The position numbers were made by a program, and so were the translations under genes. A stretch of DNA of 28,133 bases from a virus, in the IMG/VR virus record IMGVR_UViG_3300031278_000009, positions 1 through 28,133 of that record; one strand, 5' to 3'. Each line of letters begins with the position of its first letter. Position 1 is the stretch's first letter. The notes beneath the pieces were generated by a model. That model saw nothing but the letters and a program-made list of their open reading frames with translations. It was not told where the DNA came from and made no database searches. Below are positions 6,611-13,811 of this stretch, one piece after another.

Positions 6611-6813
6611 TGGAAATGAGTCCTTTAATAAAACAATGTCACAAAGTGATTTATAAAAGAATTTGTACGGATAATGGACTAATTCCTGATGAATCAGTTA
6701 GATGGCAAAAGATAGGGATTGATCCAATTCGACTACGCAAAAAAGTGGAAAGTAAAGTGATTGAGCCTAAACAATTAACAGGTAAATCCATGGTTAAAAG
6801 CAATGAACCATAA
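6610..6813 (+). CDS. 67-aa small protein overlapping the large terminase start
   Basis: ATG 6610 (or 6616) uses the GAAAGGA in the adjacent repeat. The product (MEMSPLIKQCHKVIYKRICTD and onward) is basic, with two cysteines and a helical N-terminus, and has no recognised domain. Its stop lies 11 bp inside the large terminase gene, suggesting coupling. The last residues are encoded in sequence leading into a heptameric repeat. Confidence 0.45.
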   Translation: MEMSPLIKQCHKVIYKRICTDNGLIPDESVRWQKIGIDPIRLRKKVESKVIEPKQLTGKSMVKSNEP

Positions 6814-8746
6814 ACTAACGACTAATGACCAGCGACTAACGACTAAGTTGCCGAAACCGTTACCGTTGCAGCCGGAAGAGCTGGAAGTCCTTAGCCCTCG
6901 CACGAAGCTTTCTGTTTCGGAATGGGCGGAGCAGAAACGAATCCTGCCGAAAAAGACGTCGAAAATTTCCGGGCCCTGGCGGAATGAACTGGCACCCTAC
7001 GCGGCCGAGATTATGAATGCACTGTCCGATGTGATGACACGGGAAGTCTGGGTCAAAAAATCCGCACAATCCGCAGGAACGGCCATAGGAGAAAACTGGC
7101 TGGGCCAGACCATCGATGAGGACCCGGCGCCGATGGCAATCGTCATGCCCACGGAAAATGACGTTAAAAAAATGATGAGGACGCGAATCAGGCCGATGTT
7201 TCAGTCAACGCCGACATTATTAAAACATCTGTCAGGCAATGATATTAATAATTTACGAATAGGGCAGGAGACAGAACTCGATAATATGTTTTTGTATATT
7301 ATGTGGGCGGGGAGCGCATCGGCAATGGCTTCAGTATCATTGCAAAAGATGATGCTCGATGAAGCGGCCAAATACAAAGAAGAAACGGGCGGTGAGGCGG
7401 GCGCTGTGGACCTGGCACGTGATAGATTAACTACCTATTCCACAACATCAAAACTATATGCGCCATCGACACCCGTTCTTACCGGTGATGCACATGATGT
7501 GGAATACAGTGATACCGACCAGCGGGAATATTGGGTGCAATGCGTCCATTGTAAACAAAGGTATATTCACCGATGGGAGCCTGCCTATGTCAAACTGGAA
7601 AAAGATTCCGCACGCAACCTATTAAGCCCGAAAGATTACCTGTATGGCGATTGTGCACACTGGACATGCCCCGAATGCGGGAAAAGACTGACTGAAAAAC
7701 AGAGATGGGAAGGGGTAGAAGCAGGTAAGTGGGCACCGCGAGATTGCAAGGTTGATAGTGATGGCCGAATCATAGGCAAGGTATTCAGCAACCCGAGAAA
7801 AGGTTATCATATTTCATCTTTTCTTGTCTACCCAGGGTTCATTACGGCCAACCAACTGGCTTATGAATGGGCACGGGCGGACATTGCATGGAAGGCGGGA
7901 TATAAAAGGCCGAAACAAAATTTCATCAATTCACGCTGCGGAGACTCGTGGGAGGAAAGAGAAAAGGTCACCGATGAGAAGATAGTCATTGCACACATAG
8001 GCAGCTATGAGCCGGAAGTAATACCGGAAGGTGTGCAGATGCTGACGGCGGGAGTCGATGTACAAATGGACCACTTCTGGCTTATGGTCCTCGGATGGGG
8101 ATATTTGTCGGAAGTATGGACCATCTATGAGGCACGGATTGATACCGGCGATACACTCGAACTGGGCAATTATGAAATACTGCGGCATTATCTTAATGCT
8201 ACCTGGCCGGTAAAAGACAAGTCGGAAGTGATGGGAAGATTGAGTAAAATCGGTATCGACTATAATTACCGCAAAGAAACGGTGATGGACTTTTGCAGGC
8301 AGTGTACGGAGCTGCCGATTATTCCCGTCGGCGGAGATGATTCGGTCAAGGCAAGGGTTTATAGGGTGGCGGATGAGCGGGGCCTTAAACGATATGACTT
8401 GAATGTAAATAATCTGAAAGACAGATTGTATTACCTGCTCTTCGAATCTAAAAAGCCGGGACCGGGATATTTTCACCTGCATAAAGAAACCAGTGAAGAG
8501 GTCATCAAGCATTTAACATCGGAAGAGAGACGCATCGTTTACCCGAAGAATAGTAAAAAACCGAAAAATAAATGGGTGCCCAAGACGGAAAAGGCGGCCA
8601 ATCACCTGTGGGACTGTGCAATATATGCGATGTTCGCAGCTGAGATAGCAGGGGCCACGATGCTGCGGGACCCGGCGATGATTAAGCCAAGGCCAAAACA
8701 GGAGATTAAAAAAGAAGGGATAAGAAAAATCAGGACAAAGTATTAG
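6803..8746 (+). CDS. terminase large subunit, GpA family
   Basis: The 647-aa product is close to lambda gpA in length. The ATPase core starts near residue 34 (KLSVSEWAEQKRILP). VKKSAQSAGTAI (84-95) is the deviant Walker A of this family, with the lysine at its front edge. KMMLDEAAK (182-190) is Walker B. CVHC (247-250) and CPEC (289-292) form a zinc ribbon insertion. The RNase H-like nuclease begins at about residue 410 (TAGVDVQMDHFWLMVLGWG) and ends with WDCAIYAMF. The enzyme cuts concatemers and drives DNA into the prohead. The first 15 residues are encoded by a heptameric repeat and the ATG has no good ribosome site, so the true N-terminus may be later. Confidence 0.95.
   Translation: MNHKLTTNDQRLTTKLPKPLPLQPEELEVLSPRTKLSVSEWAEQKRILPKKTSKISGPWRNELAPYAAEIMNALSDVMTREVWVKKSAQSAGTAIGENWLGQTIDEDPAPMAIVMPTENDVKKMMRTRIRPMFQSTPTLLKHLSGNDINNLRIGQETELDNMFLYIMWAGSASAMASVSLQKMMLDEAAKYKEETGGEAGAVDLARDRLTTYSTTSKLYAPSTPVLTGDAHDVEYSDTDQREYWVQCVHCKQRYIHRWEPAYVKLEKDSARNLLSPKDYLYGDCAHWTCPECGKRLTEKQRWEGVEAGKWAPRDCKVDSDGRIIGKVFSNPRKGYHISSFLVYPGFITANQLAYEWARADIAWKAGYKRPKQNFINSRCGDSWEEREKVTDEKIVIAHIGSYEPEVIPEGVQMLTAGVDVQMDHFWLMVLGWGYLSEVWTIYEARIDTGDTLELGNYEILRHYLNATWPVKDKSEVMGRLSKIGIDYNYRKETVMDFCRQCTELPIIPVGGDDSVKARVYRVADERGLKRYDLNVNNLKDRLYYLLFESKKPGPGYFHLHKETSEEVIKHLTSEERRIVYPKNSKKPKNKWVPKTEKAANHLWDCAIYAMFAAEIAGATMLRDPAMIKPRPKQEIKKEGIRKIRTKY
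6814..6848 (+). repeat. heptameric repeat at the 5' end of the large terminase gene (5 units)
   Basis: ACTAACG, ACTAATG, ACCAGCG, ACTAACG, ACTAAGT lie in register and encode residues around LTTNDQRLTTK. The unit is the reverse complement of the CGTTAGT word at 6090-6117. Confidence 0.85.
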
Positions 8747-8808
8747 TGAATAAAGGCAAAAAGAGGTAGAATCTGTATATTAGAAGCAGATTTGCTGAAA
8801 GGTTGAAG

Positions 8809-9054
8809 ATGGTGAATATAGACAAAGAAGCAGTAGCTTTACTTCGGAGGATTTTAGATAAAGATAGCACTATCACAAAGGGCATATCTGATGAAGAATT
8901 AAAAAACAGATTTAAGAACAAAGCTATATATGCGCGCGCAAAATTAGCCGTTGCAATAAAGCATTTACGCAATGAAATGATAAAAGCTTTTTCTCCTGCA
9001 TCAGAAATAATTCGGCGTTGTCTTGATAAAATATGTTCCTTCTTCGGCAAATAA
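8809..9054 (+). CDS. 81-aa helical unknown protein
   Basis: The start at ATG 8809 follows GAAAGG with 6-nt spacing; TTG 8803 is in frame but sits next to that site. The product (MVNIDKEAVALLRRILDK and onward) is rich in Lys, Arg, Ala and Leu and predicted all-helical, with no signal peptide. It occupies the interval between TerL and the late promoter. Function not recognised. Confidence 0.5.
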   Translation: MVNIDKEAVALLRRILDKDSTITKGISDEELKNRFKNKAIYARAKLAVAIKHLRNEMIKAFSPASEIIRRCLDKICSFFGK

Positions 9055-9064
9055 ATCCGCGTTA

Positions 9065-9086
9065 ATCTGCGTTAATCCGCGGTTAA
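9065..9086 (-). repeat. interspersed repeat copy 3, inverted
   Basis: The minus strand reads TTAACCGCGGATTAACGCAG, two mismatches from the 5101-5122 copy. Extra GTTAATCTGC/GTTAATCCGC units adjoin it. It directly follows the last gene of the packaging module. Confidence 0.75.
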
Positions 9087-9108
9087 AAACACGCCAAAAC
9101 GAAAAAAG

Positions 9109-9124
9109 TTACCAAGTTTGGTAA
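9109..9124. promoter_or_regulatory. 16-bp palindrome, possible operator
   Basis: TTACCAA-GT-TTGGTAA is a perfect 7-bp inverted repeat with a 2-bp spacer, centred about 50 bp upstream of the -35 box of the head-operon promoter. An activator or repressor dimer site is possible. No copy was noticed elsewhere. Confidence 0.35.
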
Positions 9125-9164
9125 GAATTTTCATAAATCCACCATATTTTGTGATTTTTCGGGG

Positions 9165-9191
9165 TTGACACGCTGGATGTTGTGCTATAAT
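9165..9191 (+). promoter_or_regulatory. strong sigma70-type promoter of the head operon
   Basis: A perfect -35 box TTGACA (9165-9170) and a perfect extended -10 box TGCTATAAT (9183-9191) are separated by 15 bp, which is short but compensated by the extended -10 TG. Transcription would start near 9198, giving a leader of about 110 nt that contains two hairpins before the gpW-like gene. It is the only near-consensus promoter I found and is well placed to drive the head and tail genes. Confidence 0.7.
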
Positions 9192-9215
9192 AAAATTGAA
9201 AAGTAAATATCAATT

Positions 9216-9238
9216 CGGTTAAGCTGATCACTTAACCG
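9216..9238 (+). other. leader hairpin 1 (8-bp stem, 7-nt loop)
   Basis: CGGTTAAG, loop CTGATCA, CTTAACCG: perfect 8-bp stem about 20 nt from the predicted transcript 5' end. No T-run follows. It may protect the RNA end or be part of an RNA control element together with hairpin 2. Confidence 0.55.
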
Positions 9239-9254
9239 GCTGAAAACAGAAATT

Positions 9255-9294
9255 GAAGCGGCTGTTGGGAGCCCAACCTTCCACCAGCCGCTTC
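9255..9294 (+). terminator. leader hairpin 2, terminator-like, with conserved 12-nt loop (copy A)
   Basis: Stem GAAGCGGCTGTTGG (9255-9268) pairs with CCACCAGCCGCTTC (9281-9294) with one mismatch. The loop is GAGCCCAACCTT and TTATTTT follows. The loop differs at a single base from that of the hairpin at 13812-13847 before the capsid gene. Within the sequence GTTGG can also pair with CCAAC, giving an alternative small hairpin. It looks like an attenuator between the promoter and the first head gene. Confidence 0.65.
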
Positions 9295-9310
9295 TTATTT
9301 TGAGGAAAAT

Positions 9311-9580
9311 ATGTCGTTGACAAGCTCATCTACACGGACCGATGCAATAGCACAATATAACGATAATCTTAGCTGGGAAGGCAATCCGGCAAAGGCGGTG
9401 CTGTCGCTCGAGGCGGTAAGATGGCTTTTAGCTAACAGGCCCACGAGATTTACCAGGAATGACCGCTCACTGGATTACGAATCATTACAACGATTGGAAG
9501 AGAAACTCTCCGGCTATATTTCACTGCACGGGAATTCTGTTAATCGAGCACCATTCGTACAGGGGAGGATGCTGACGTGA
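9311..9580 (+). CDS. gpW-like head completion / head-tail joining protein
   Basis: The 89-aa product lies between the large terminase and portal genes, exactly where lambda W lies. It has a helix-strand-helix pattern: helix AKAVLSLEAVRWLLANRP, a short strand region, then helix YESLQRLEEKLSGYI. This is compatible with the gpW fold, but no diagnostic motif makes it certain. GAGG precedes the ATG. The stop overlaps the GTG of the portal gene (GTGA). Confidence 0.5.
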   Translation: MSLTSSSTRTDAIAQYNDNLSWEGNPAKAVLSLEAVRWLLANRPTRFTRNDRSLDYESLQRLEEKLSGYISLHGNSVNRAPFVQGRMLT

Positions 9581-11115
9581 AAAAGGCCGGCACAAAATCT
9601 GCGGGTAAAAGCAAATTGCTGGTCGGCCAGAACCCCACCCGAAAAAGGGAAATTGTTATCGAAGGCAGGCCTGGCTATTACGGCATGTTCGGATACAGGT
9701 CGGCAACCGTGGCTTCAAGAGAGGGAAGGAGCTATTCGGCGGCATCAGGTGAACGGCACGAAAAATACCACCGAACAAAACTCATCAATCAGTCACGCGA
9801 CTTTATGCGCAATAATGCCATTTATAAGGGGATGATTGAAAAATCGGTAAGCTATATTGTCGGTGATGGTTTCACCCTGCAAATAAGAACAAAGAACAAA
9901 ACGTTTAATACCGACGCAGAGCAATTATGGAAACAACATCATCGCTGGCCCGAAATTCGGCACCTGCTTACCGGCAAAAAAACGGACAGGATGGTTTTAA
10001 GAGAGATATTGACCGCCGGTGATACGGCAGCAATCCTGGTTAAAGGAGGGCTTATCCAGCTAATCGAGGCAGAGCAGATAGCGAGCAAATCAAATGCCGA
10101 TGGAATCGAAAAAAATAATGTTGGCCGGCCGACGAAATTCTGGATATGCCCTTATAATAAAAACGGGATGGCGGACACACGTCATTCCAAAAGTTATAAG
10201 CCGAAGGATGTGCTTTTTATAACAAATCCTGAGCGGGCAAGCTCGATTCGCGGAGTGCCACCGTGCCAGTCGGCCTTTCCCATGCTGCATCGAATAAACG
10301 ATGTCTGCGATTCGGAGGCGATTGCCTGGCAGCTTCTGGCCCGCTTTGCGATTATAAATAACCGCAAAGAAGGGGCAGGAGGGGCATATAATTTTAGTAA
10401 GGCCGACCCTAATAAGACCGGCACCGCGGCGGCAGGCAGTATAACCACAAGGATAACGGAAATGGGTTATGCCATAATAGTCAGCGGCGACCCGAATGAT
10501 GAAATAAAAGGCATAGAACGCAATATACCCGGCAAGAATTTCAGCGAATCCCTGCGGACATTCCTGCGGCTGCTGGGACTACCGCTGGGCCTGCCACTTG
10601 AAATTATCTTACTCGACTGGACAAAATCGAATTACTCACAGTCACGGGCGGTATTAGAGCAGGCATACGAGATGTTCCTCGATTATCAGGACATGCTCGA
10701 GGATTACTATTACAGGCCATTAGTGGAATGGAAATTGAACCAATGGCTCAGTGAGAAAAAGTTAAAACTTTCAAAAAATGAGATAATTAAATTTGATTTT
10801 ATAAAGCCGATCTTCCCATGGATAGACCAACTCAAGGAGGCACAGGCGTATGGAGCCAAGGTGGACAGAGGATTTACGACGCATCAGAATGTTTGTAAGG
10901 CATTAAAAACCGAGCGGGAAGATGTAGTTGAGGCCCGTGAAGCAGAAATTAAGGATGCAATTGAAAGAGTACAGCGCATCAAAAATGAAACAGGACAGGA
11001 AGTGCCGTGGCAGATATTCGCCGGACTCGAGCCGCCGAACAATAAGATAAACTTAGTTACGGAAAAAGACAAAACCAAACAAACAAAAGATGAGAATGAA
11101 GAAAAAGAGGATTGA
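9577..11115 (+). CDS. portal protein, lambda gpB family
   Basis: The 512-aa product has lambda-portal features. HEKYHRTKLINQSRDFMRNN (about 62-81) is followed by GMIEKSVSYIVGDGF (about 88-102), which is the 'NP-x-a-x-g-x-v-x-t-x-x-x-x-vG-x-G' helix. IRGVPPCQSAFPMLHRINDV (about 225-244) is the family's hallmark region. NIPGKNFSESLRTFLR and LGLPLGLPLEIILLDWTKSNYSQSRAVLEQ complete the clip and crown region. The portal is the dodecameric DNA entry and exit channel. The GTG start is 8 nt after AGGGGAGG. The acidic and lysine-rich C-terminal tail is typical. Confidence 0.93.
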   Translation: MKKAGTKSAGKSKLLVGQNPTRKREIVIEGRPGYYGMFGYRSATVASREGRSYSAASGERHEKYHRTKLINQSRDFMRNNAIYKGMIEKSVSYIVGDGFTLQIRTKNKTFNTDAEQLWKQHHRWPEIRHLLTGKKTDRMVLREILTAGDTAAILVKGGLIQLIEAEQIASKSNADGIEKNNVGRPTKFWICPYNKNGMADTRHSKSYKPKDVLFITNPERASSIRGVPPCQSAFPMLHRINDVCDSEAIAWQLLARFAIINNRKEGAGGAYNFSKADPNKTGTAAAGSITTRITEMGYAIIVSGDPNDEIKGIERNIPGKNFSESLRTFLRLLGLPLGLPLEIILLDWTKSNYSQSRAVLEQAYEMFLDYQDMLEDYYYRPLVEWKLNQWLSEKKLKLSKNEIIKFDFIKPIFPWIDQLKEAQAYGAKVDRGFTTHQNVCKALKTEREDVVEAREAEIKDAIERVQRIKNETGQEVPWQIFAGLEPPNNKINLVTEKDKTKQTKDENEEKED

Positions 11116-11118
11116 CGA

Positions 11119-11394
11119 ATGTCACAAAAGAAAGCTGAGATTACCTATCATTGCGAATGTATCGAGTGTGGCTACGAAATGGACAGCGAAAAACATTGCA
11201 ATGACCTGAAATGCCCCGAATGCGGAGGACAAATGCGGAGAAAAGAACGGCCGGGGCCGGGGCAAAATTCGAGAGGATTTATTTCAGCGGCGAAACAATT
11301 GGCTCAAAAGGAAGGAACTACAGTTACAGAGGCACTAAAAAAAGTCAGAAGGCAAAATCCGCAGCTCTATGAGGATTTCAGGGAGAAAATATGA
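11119..11394 (+). CDS. zinc-ribbon protein with a scaffold-like C-terminal motif
   Basis: The 91-aa product has CECIECGYEM (12-21) and CPECGGQMRR (32-41), two CxxC pairs of a zinc ribbon. A Pro/Gly linker leads to a helical tail (53-91). The tail shares a pattern with the last ~45 residues of the neighbouring protease/scaffold: GF....A+Q.A, TxA.K, P.LYE. I count about 12 identities in 38 aligned positions. The TGA overlaps the protease ATG (ATGA). It is probably a capsid assembly or maturation accessory. It may bind what the scaffold tail binds. Confidence 0.6.
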   Translation: MSQKKAEITYHCECIECGYEMDSEKHCNDLKCPECGGQMRRKERPGPGQNSRGFISAAKQLAQKEGTTVTEALKKVRRQNPQLYEDFREKI

Positions 11395-12710
11395 TTAACC
11401 CGATTATCTCACAAATCCAAAAAGAAATCTGGATGATGGAGCAGCGGGCAATGGCGGCCCTTGTGGCAAAGCTGTTCAATATAGATGCCGATGTATTGGC
11501 GTCCCTGATGAAGATAGAAAACCAGGAGAACAACGCGGAGATGCAGATAAATGACAATACCGCCATAATAAATATACACGGGATATTGATGAAGAACCCG
11601 CCGAGCTGGCTGGCGTGGTTCGGAATTGAAACGACCGATTACAATCAAATCAGACGGCAATTGGCGGATGCCATCGGCAAAATGGAAGTGCAGTCGATAC
11701 TGCTGCATATTGATTCGCCGGGGGGGACGGTTGCGGGAACATCGGAAACAGCAGATGCAATCGCTGCGGCAGGAAAGGTCAAACCAGTCATGGCAGAGAT
11801 AGAGGACCTCGGGGCATCAGGGGCGTATTACCTTGCATCTCAGGCAAAATCAATCACCGCCAATCTTAATGCCGAGGTCGGGGCGATAGGGGTATTTACG
11901 GTCTATGACGATTATTCGAAGGCGGCGGAGATGGCGGGAATTAAAACTATTGTCATACGCAGCGGTGAGCATAAAGGGATGGGAGTAATCGCGGCCCCGA
12001 TAACAGATGAGCAGATTGCCGCAGTGCAGGATGTGGTAAACGGGATGGCTGAAAACTTCATTAAAGCGGTAAGCTCGGGCAGAAATATGAGCATCGAAGC
12101 GGTCCGCACACTGGCGGATGGCCGGGTGTTTCTGGCGGCGGATGCGAAAAATAACGGGCTTATCGATAGCGTAATAAAATCAGCAAAAAACAGTAATGCT
12201 AATATGAAGGAGAATAATATGACTGACGAGGAAATTAAGGCCGCAGCAGATGCTGCTGAGGCACAAAAGCAGGCCCTCGGCCTTGCCGAGAGGCAGGCAG
12301 AGCTGGAAACGGCACGCAGCCAGGCAGGGGCTGATGAGAAAACCCGGCTTAAAGACCTTGAGGCTGCCTTCCCGAATGAACTGCAGTTTATAATGGACCA
12401 GTTCAAAAAGGGCAATTCTGTTGAAAAGGCAAAGGTCGAATTCTGTGATGTGCTTACAAAACGGCTCGCCGAATCCGAAACGGAAAAGAAAAAACTACAG
12501 GACAAGGTTAACGCTAACCCGAGCGGTGCAGATCCGATTCACAACACCGCAGAAGGCGGAAGCCAGCAAAGCGGATTTATGGAGATGGCAAGGCAGCGGG
12601 CGAAAGATGATAAGTGCTCGATAACGGATGCGATGAAAAGAACCCAAAAGGAAAGTCCGGAACTTTATGAAGAATACATAAAAAATGCCCGGCAGCAGAA
12701 AGTGGCATAA
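11391..12710 (+). CDS. S49-family capsid maturation protease, lambda gpC-like
   Basis: The 439-aa product matches lambda gpC in length as I remember it. NIHGILMKNP is the N-terminal strand, HIDSPGGTVAG (106-116) the oxyanion region, and DLGASGAYYLAS (139-150) carries the nucleophile Ser143. SGEHKGMG (191-198) carries the general base Lys195. This Ser/Lys dyad peptidase (SppA/ClpP fold) processes head proteins in the prohead. Residues from about 277 are Ala/Glu/Lys-rich and coiled-coil, i.e. a fused scaffold domain with its own internal start (see the nested entry). The start overlaps the zinc-ribbon stop. Confidence 0.93.
   Translation: MINPIISQIQKEIWMMEQRAMAALVAKLFNIDADVLASLMKIENQENNAEMQINDNTAIINIHGILMKNPPSWLAWFGIETTDYNQIRRQLADAIGKMEVQSILLHIDSPGGTVAGTSETADAIAAAGKVKPVMAEIEDLGASGAYYLASQAKSITANLNAEVGAIGVFTVYDDYSKAAEMAGIKTIVIRSGEHKGMGVIAAPITDEQIAAVQDVVNGMAENFIKAVSSGRNMSIEAVRTLADGRVFLAADAKNNGLIDSVIKSAKNSNANMKENNMTDEEIKAAADAAEAQKQALGLAERQAELETARSQAGADEKTRLKDLEAAFPNELQFIMDQFKKGNSVEKAKVEFCDVLTKRLAESETEKKKLQDKVNANPSGADPIHNTAEGGSQQSGFMEMARQRAKDDKCSITDAMKRTQKESPELYEEYIKNARQQKVA
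12219..12710 (+). CDS. nested in-frame scaffold protein, lambda Nu3-like
   Basis: Inside the protease gene, ATG 12219 (codon 277, in frame) is preceded by a perfect AAGGAG with a 6-nt spacer, better than most gene starts in the window. The 163-aa product begins MTDEEIKAAADAAEAQKQ. It has a long helical Ala/Glu/Lys/Gln-rich body (to about 100), then a polar linker, then a C-terminal helix motif GF.EMARQRA...ITDAMK...PELYEEY. This copies the lambda C/Nu3 arrangement, in which the scaffold is made from an internal start and also as the protease's C-terminal domain. The C-terminal motif is likely the capsid-binding end. Confidence 0.75.
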   Translation: MTDEEIKAAADAAEAQKQALGLAERQAELETARSQAGADEKTRLKDLEAAFPNELQFIMDQFKKGNSVEKAKVEFCDVLTKRLAESETEKKKLQDKVNANPSGADPIHNTAEGGSQQSGFMEMARQRAKDDKCSITDAMKRTQKESPELYEEYIKNARQQKVA

Positions 12711-12715
12711 AAAAG

Positions 12716-12743
12716 AGTTCATAGTTCATAGTTTATGGTTCCC
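12716..12743 (+). repeat. heptameric repeat after the protease gene
   Basis: AGTTCAT, AGTTCAT, AGTTTAT, GGTTCCC in register, starting 6 nt after the protease stop. A short GCCGA/TCGGC hairpin (about 12751-12764) and a CAA-rich stretch follow before the next ribosome site. The same AGTTCAT/AGTTTAT words recur at 20165-20199. Confidence 0.8.
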
Positions 12744-12819
12744 ACCTTCGCCGAGGCTTCGGCAGGCATCGACAAACAAAGGACAATGAACAAATAACTT
12801 ACTGAAAGGAGTAATAAAA

Positions 12820-13737
12820 ATGCCAACAGTATCACCTAAATCATTTTATGCCTCAGAAGCACTTGAGGCATTCAGAAGAGTCAAATTATCGAGCGGATAT
12901 GGAGACAGGGTGGAATATGCAGACCAGGCAGATAGTATCGGTTATTTAGGAATAACCCTTCAAAAGGTGGCACAGGGAGAAATGGTAGCTTGTGAGCTGA
13001 AGGGAGTGGCAAAGACTTTAATTGTGGTAGCGGCGGATACATTTGCTGTCGGGGCTATTCTTTATGCGGCAGATAGTGGCAAGGTGTCCGATTCGGCATC
13101 TGGCACGGCAATCGGCACGGCATTAGAGGCAGCAACAACCGGAGATGGAGATGAGGTCGAAGCTATTCTTGATGGCGGAGCCGCGGCCATAACAACCTTG
13201 CGTGCAGCAATGTCGCAGGATGATGCGGCCGTCTATCCAGTGCCACTGACTGATTTACGGACATGGGACAATCTGGCGGTGAATATACCGGCAGCGGCGG
13301 GCACCGATGATTTGGGTCTTATTACAGGCACAGCCGGCTCAGCGGCCCCGCAGGTCGAAGGAGCAGACTTCGGCGAAACAACGGAAGCTAAAAACACATC
13401 GTTTGTGTTTGAACTGCCACCGGAATATGTCGCAGGCGAGACAATTACCCTCCGGGCAACAGCATTGATGAAGGTCATCGCTGATGGCGCCTGCACGCTG
13501 GATGCAGCTGTCTATCGCCAGGCGGCCCCGACCGTTGATATCTGTGATACGGCTGCACAATCAATCAATAGTGCAGTAGCTGCAGACATCGATTTCACAA
13601 TTATACCGGATGATTGTGTGCCAGGGGATCTGCTGAGAGTCATCCTGTATGTGGCAGGTACAGATACCTCCACTTCCGATCCGAATGTCACGGCGGTAAT
13701 CGAAAAGATTGAGATGCTTTTAGACATTAAGGGCTAA
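12820..13737 (+). CDS. capsid decoration protein: DUF2190-like domain fused to a beta-sandwich domain
   Basis: The 305-aa product follows a strong GAAAGGAG site. Residues 1-115 fit the DUF2190/gpD-position decoration family: YGDRVEYADQADSIGYLGIT, then VAQGEMVACELKGVAKTL and a Gly/Ala-rich end. Residues 135-305 form a second, Val/Thr/Ala-rich all-beta domain with VFELPPEYVAGETITLRA, a stretch seen in stand-alone phage structural proteins (from memory). Lambda gpD is only about 110 aa, so this would be a decoration protein with a displayed outer domain. It acts by binding the expanded capsid surface. Confidence 0.7.
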   Translation: MPTVSPKSFYASEALEAFRRVKLSSGYGDRVEYADQADSIGYLGITLQKVAQGEMVACELKGVAKTLIVVAADTFAVGAILYAADSGKVSDSASGTAIGTALEAATTGDGDEVEAILDGGAAAITTLRAAMSQDDAAVYPVPLTDLRTWDNLAVNIPAAAGTDDLGLITGTAGSAAPQVEGADFGETTEAKNTSFVFELPPEYVAGETITLRATALMKVIADGACTLDAAVYRQAAPTVDICDTAAQSINSAVAADIDFTIIPDDCVPGDLLRVILYVAGTDTSTSDPNVTAVIEKIEMLLDIKG

Positions 13738-13811
13738 AAGCAGAAAAATTAAAAAGTTAATAGCGGGTCTGCCGGCGGGCCGTACACCCAAAGGCAGCGA
13801 ATAGATAAATT

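Noticed and set aside
6883-6907. Loss of the catalytic lysine in the large terminase Walker A (KSAQSAGT)
   Set aside because: GpA-family terminases use a deviant Walker A with the lysine at the front of the motif, and that lysine is present (residues 85/86; the coding position is about 7055-7081).
7931-8512. 193-aa minus-strand open frame under the large terminase gene
   Set aside because: Shadow of a strongly supported gene; composition is His/Arg/Phe-rich nonsense-like and no motif or ribosome site supports it.
9216-9294. tRNA or other known structured RNA
   Set aside because: Two hairpins with a 7-nt loop superficially recall tRNA arms, but there is no acceptor stem, no T-loop consensus and no CCA-compatible end.
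11912-12505. 197-aa minus-strand open frame under the protease/scaffold gene
   Set aside because: Ser/Ala/Phe-rich mirror of the Ala/Glu/Lys-rich scaffold coding sequence, opposite to all other genes.
13741-13811. Separate small gene or promoter between the decoration and capsid genes
   Set aside because: Contains a GC-rich stretch (GGGTCTGCCGGCGGGCC) but no open frame with a ribosome site and no convincing -35/-10 pair.
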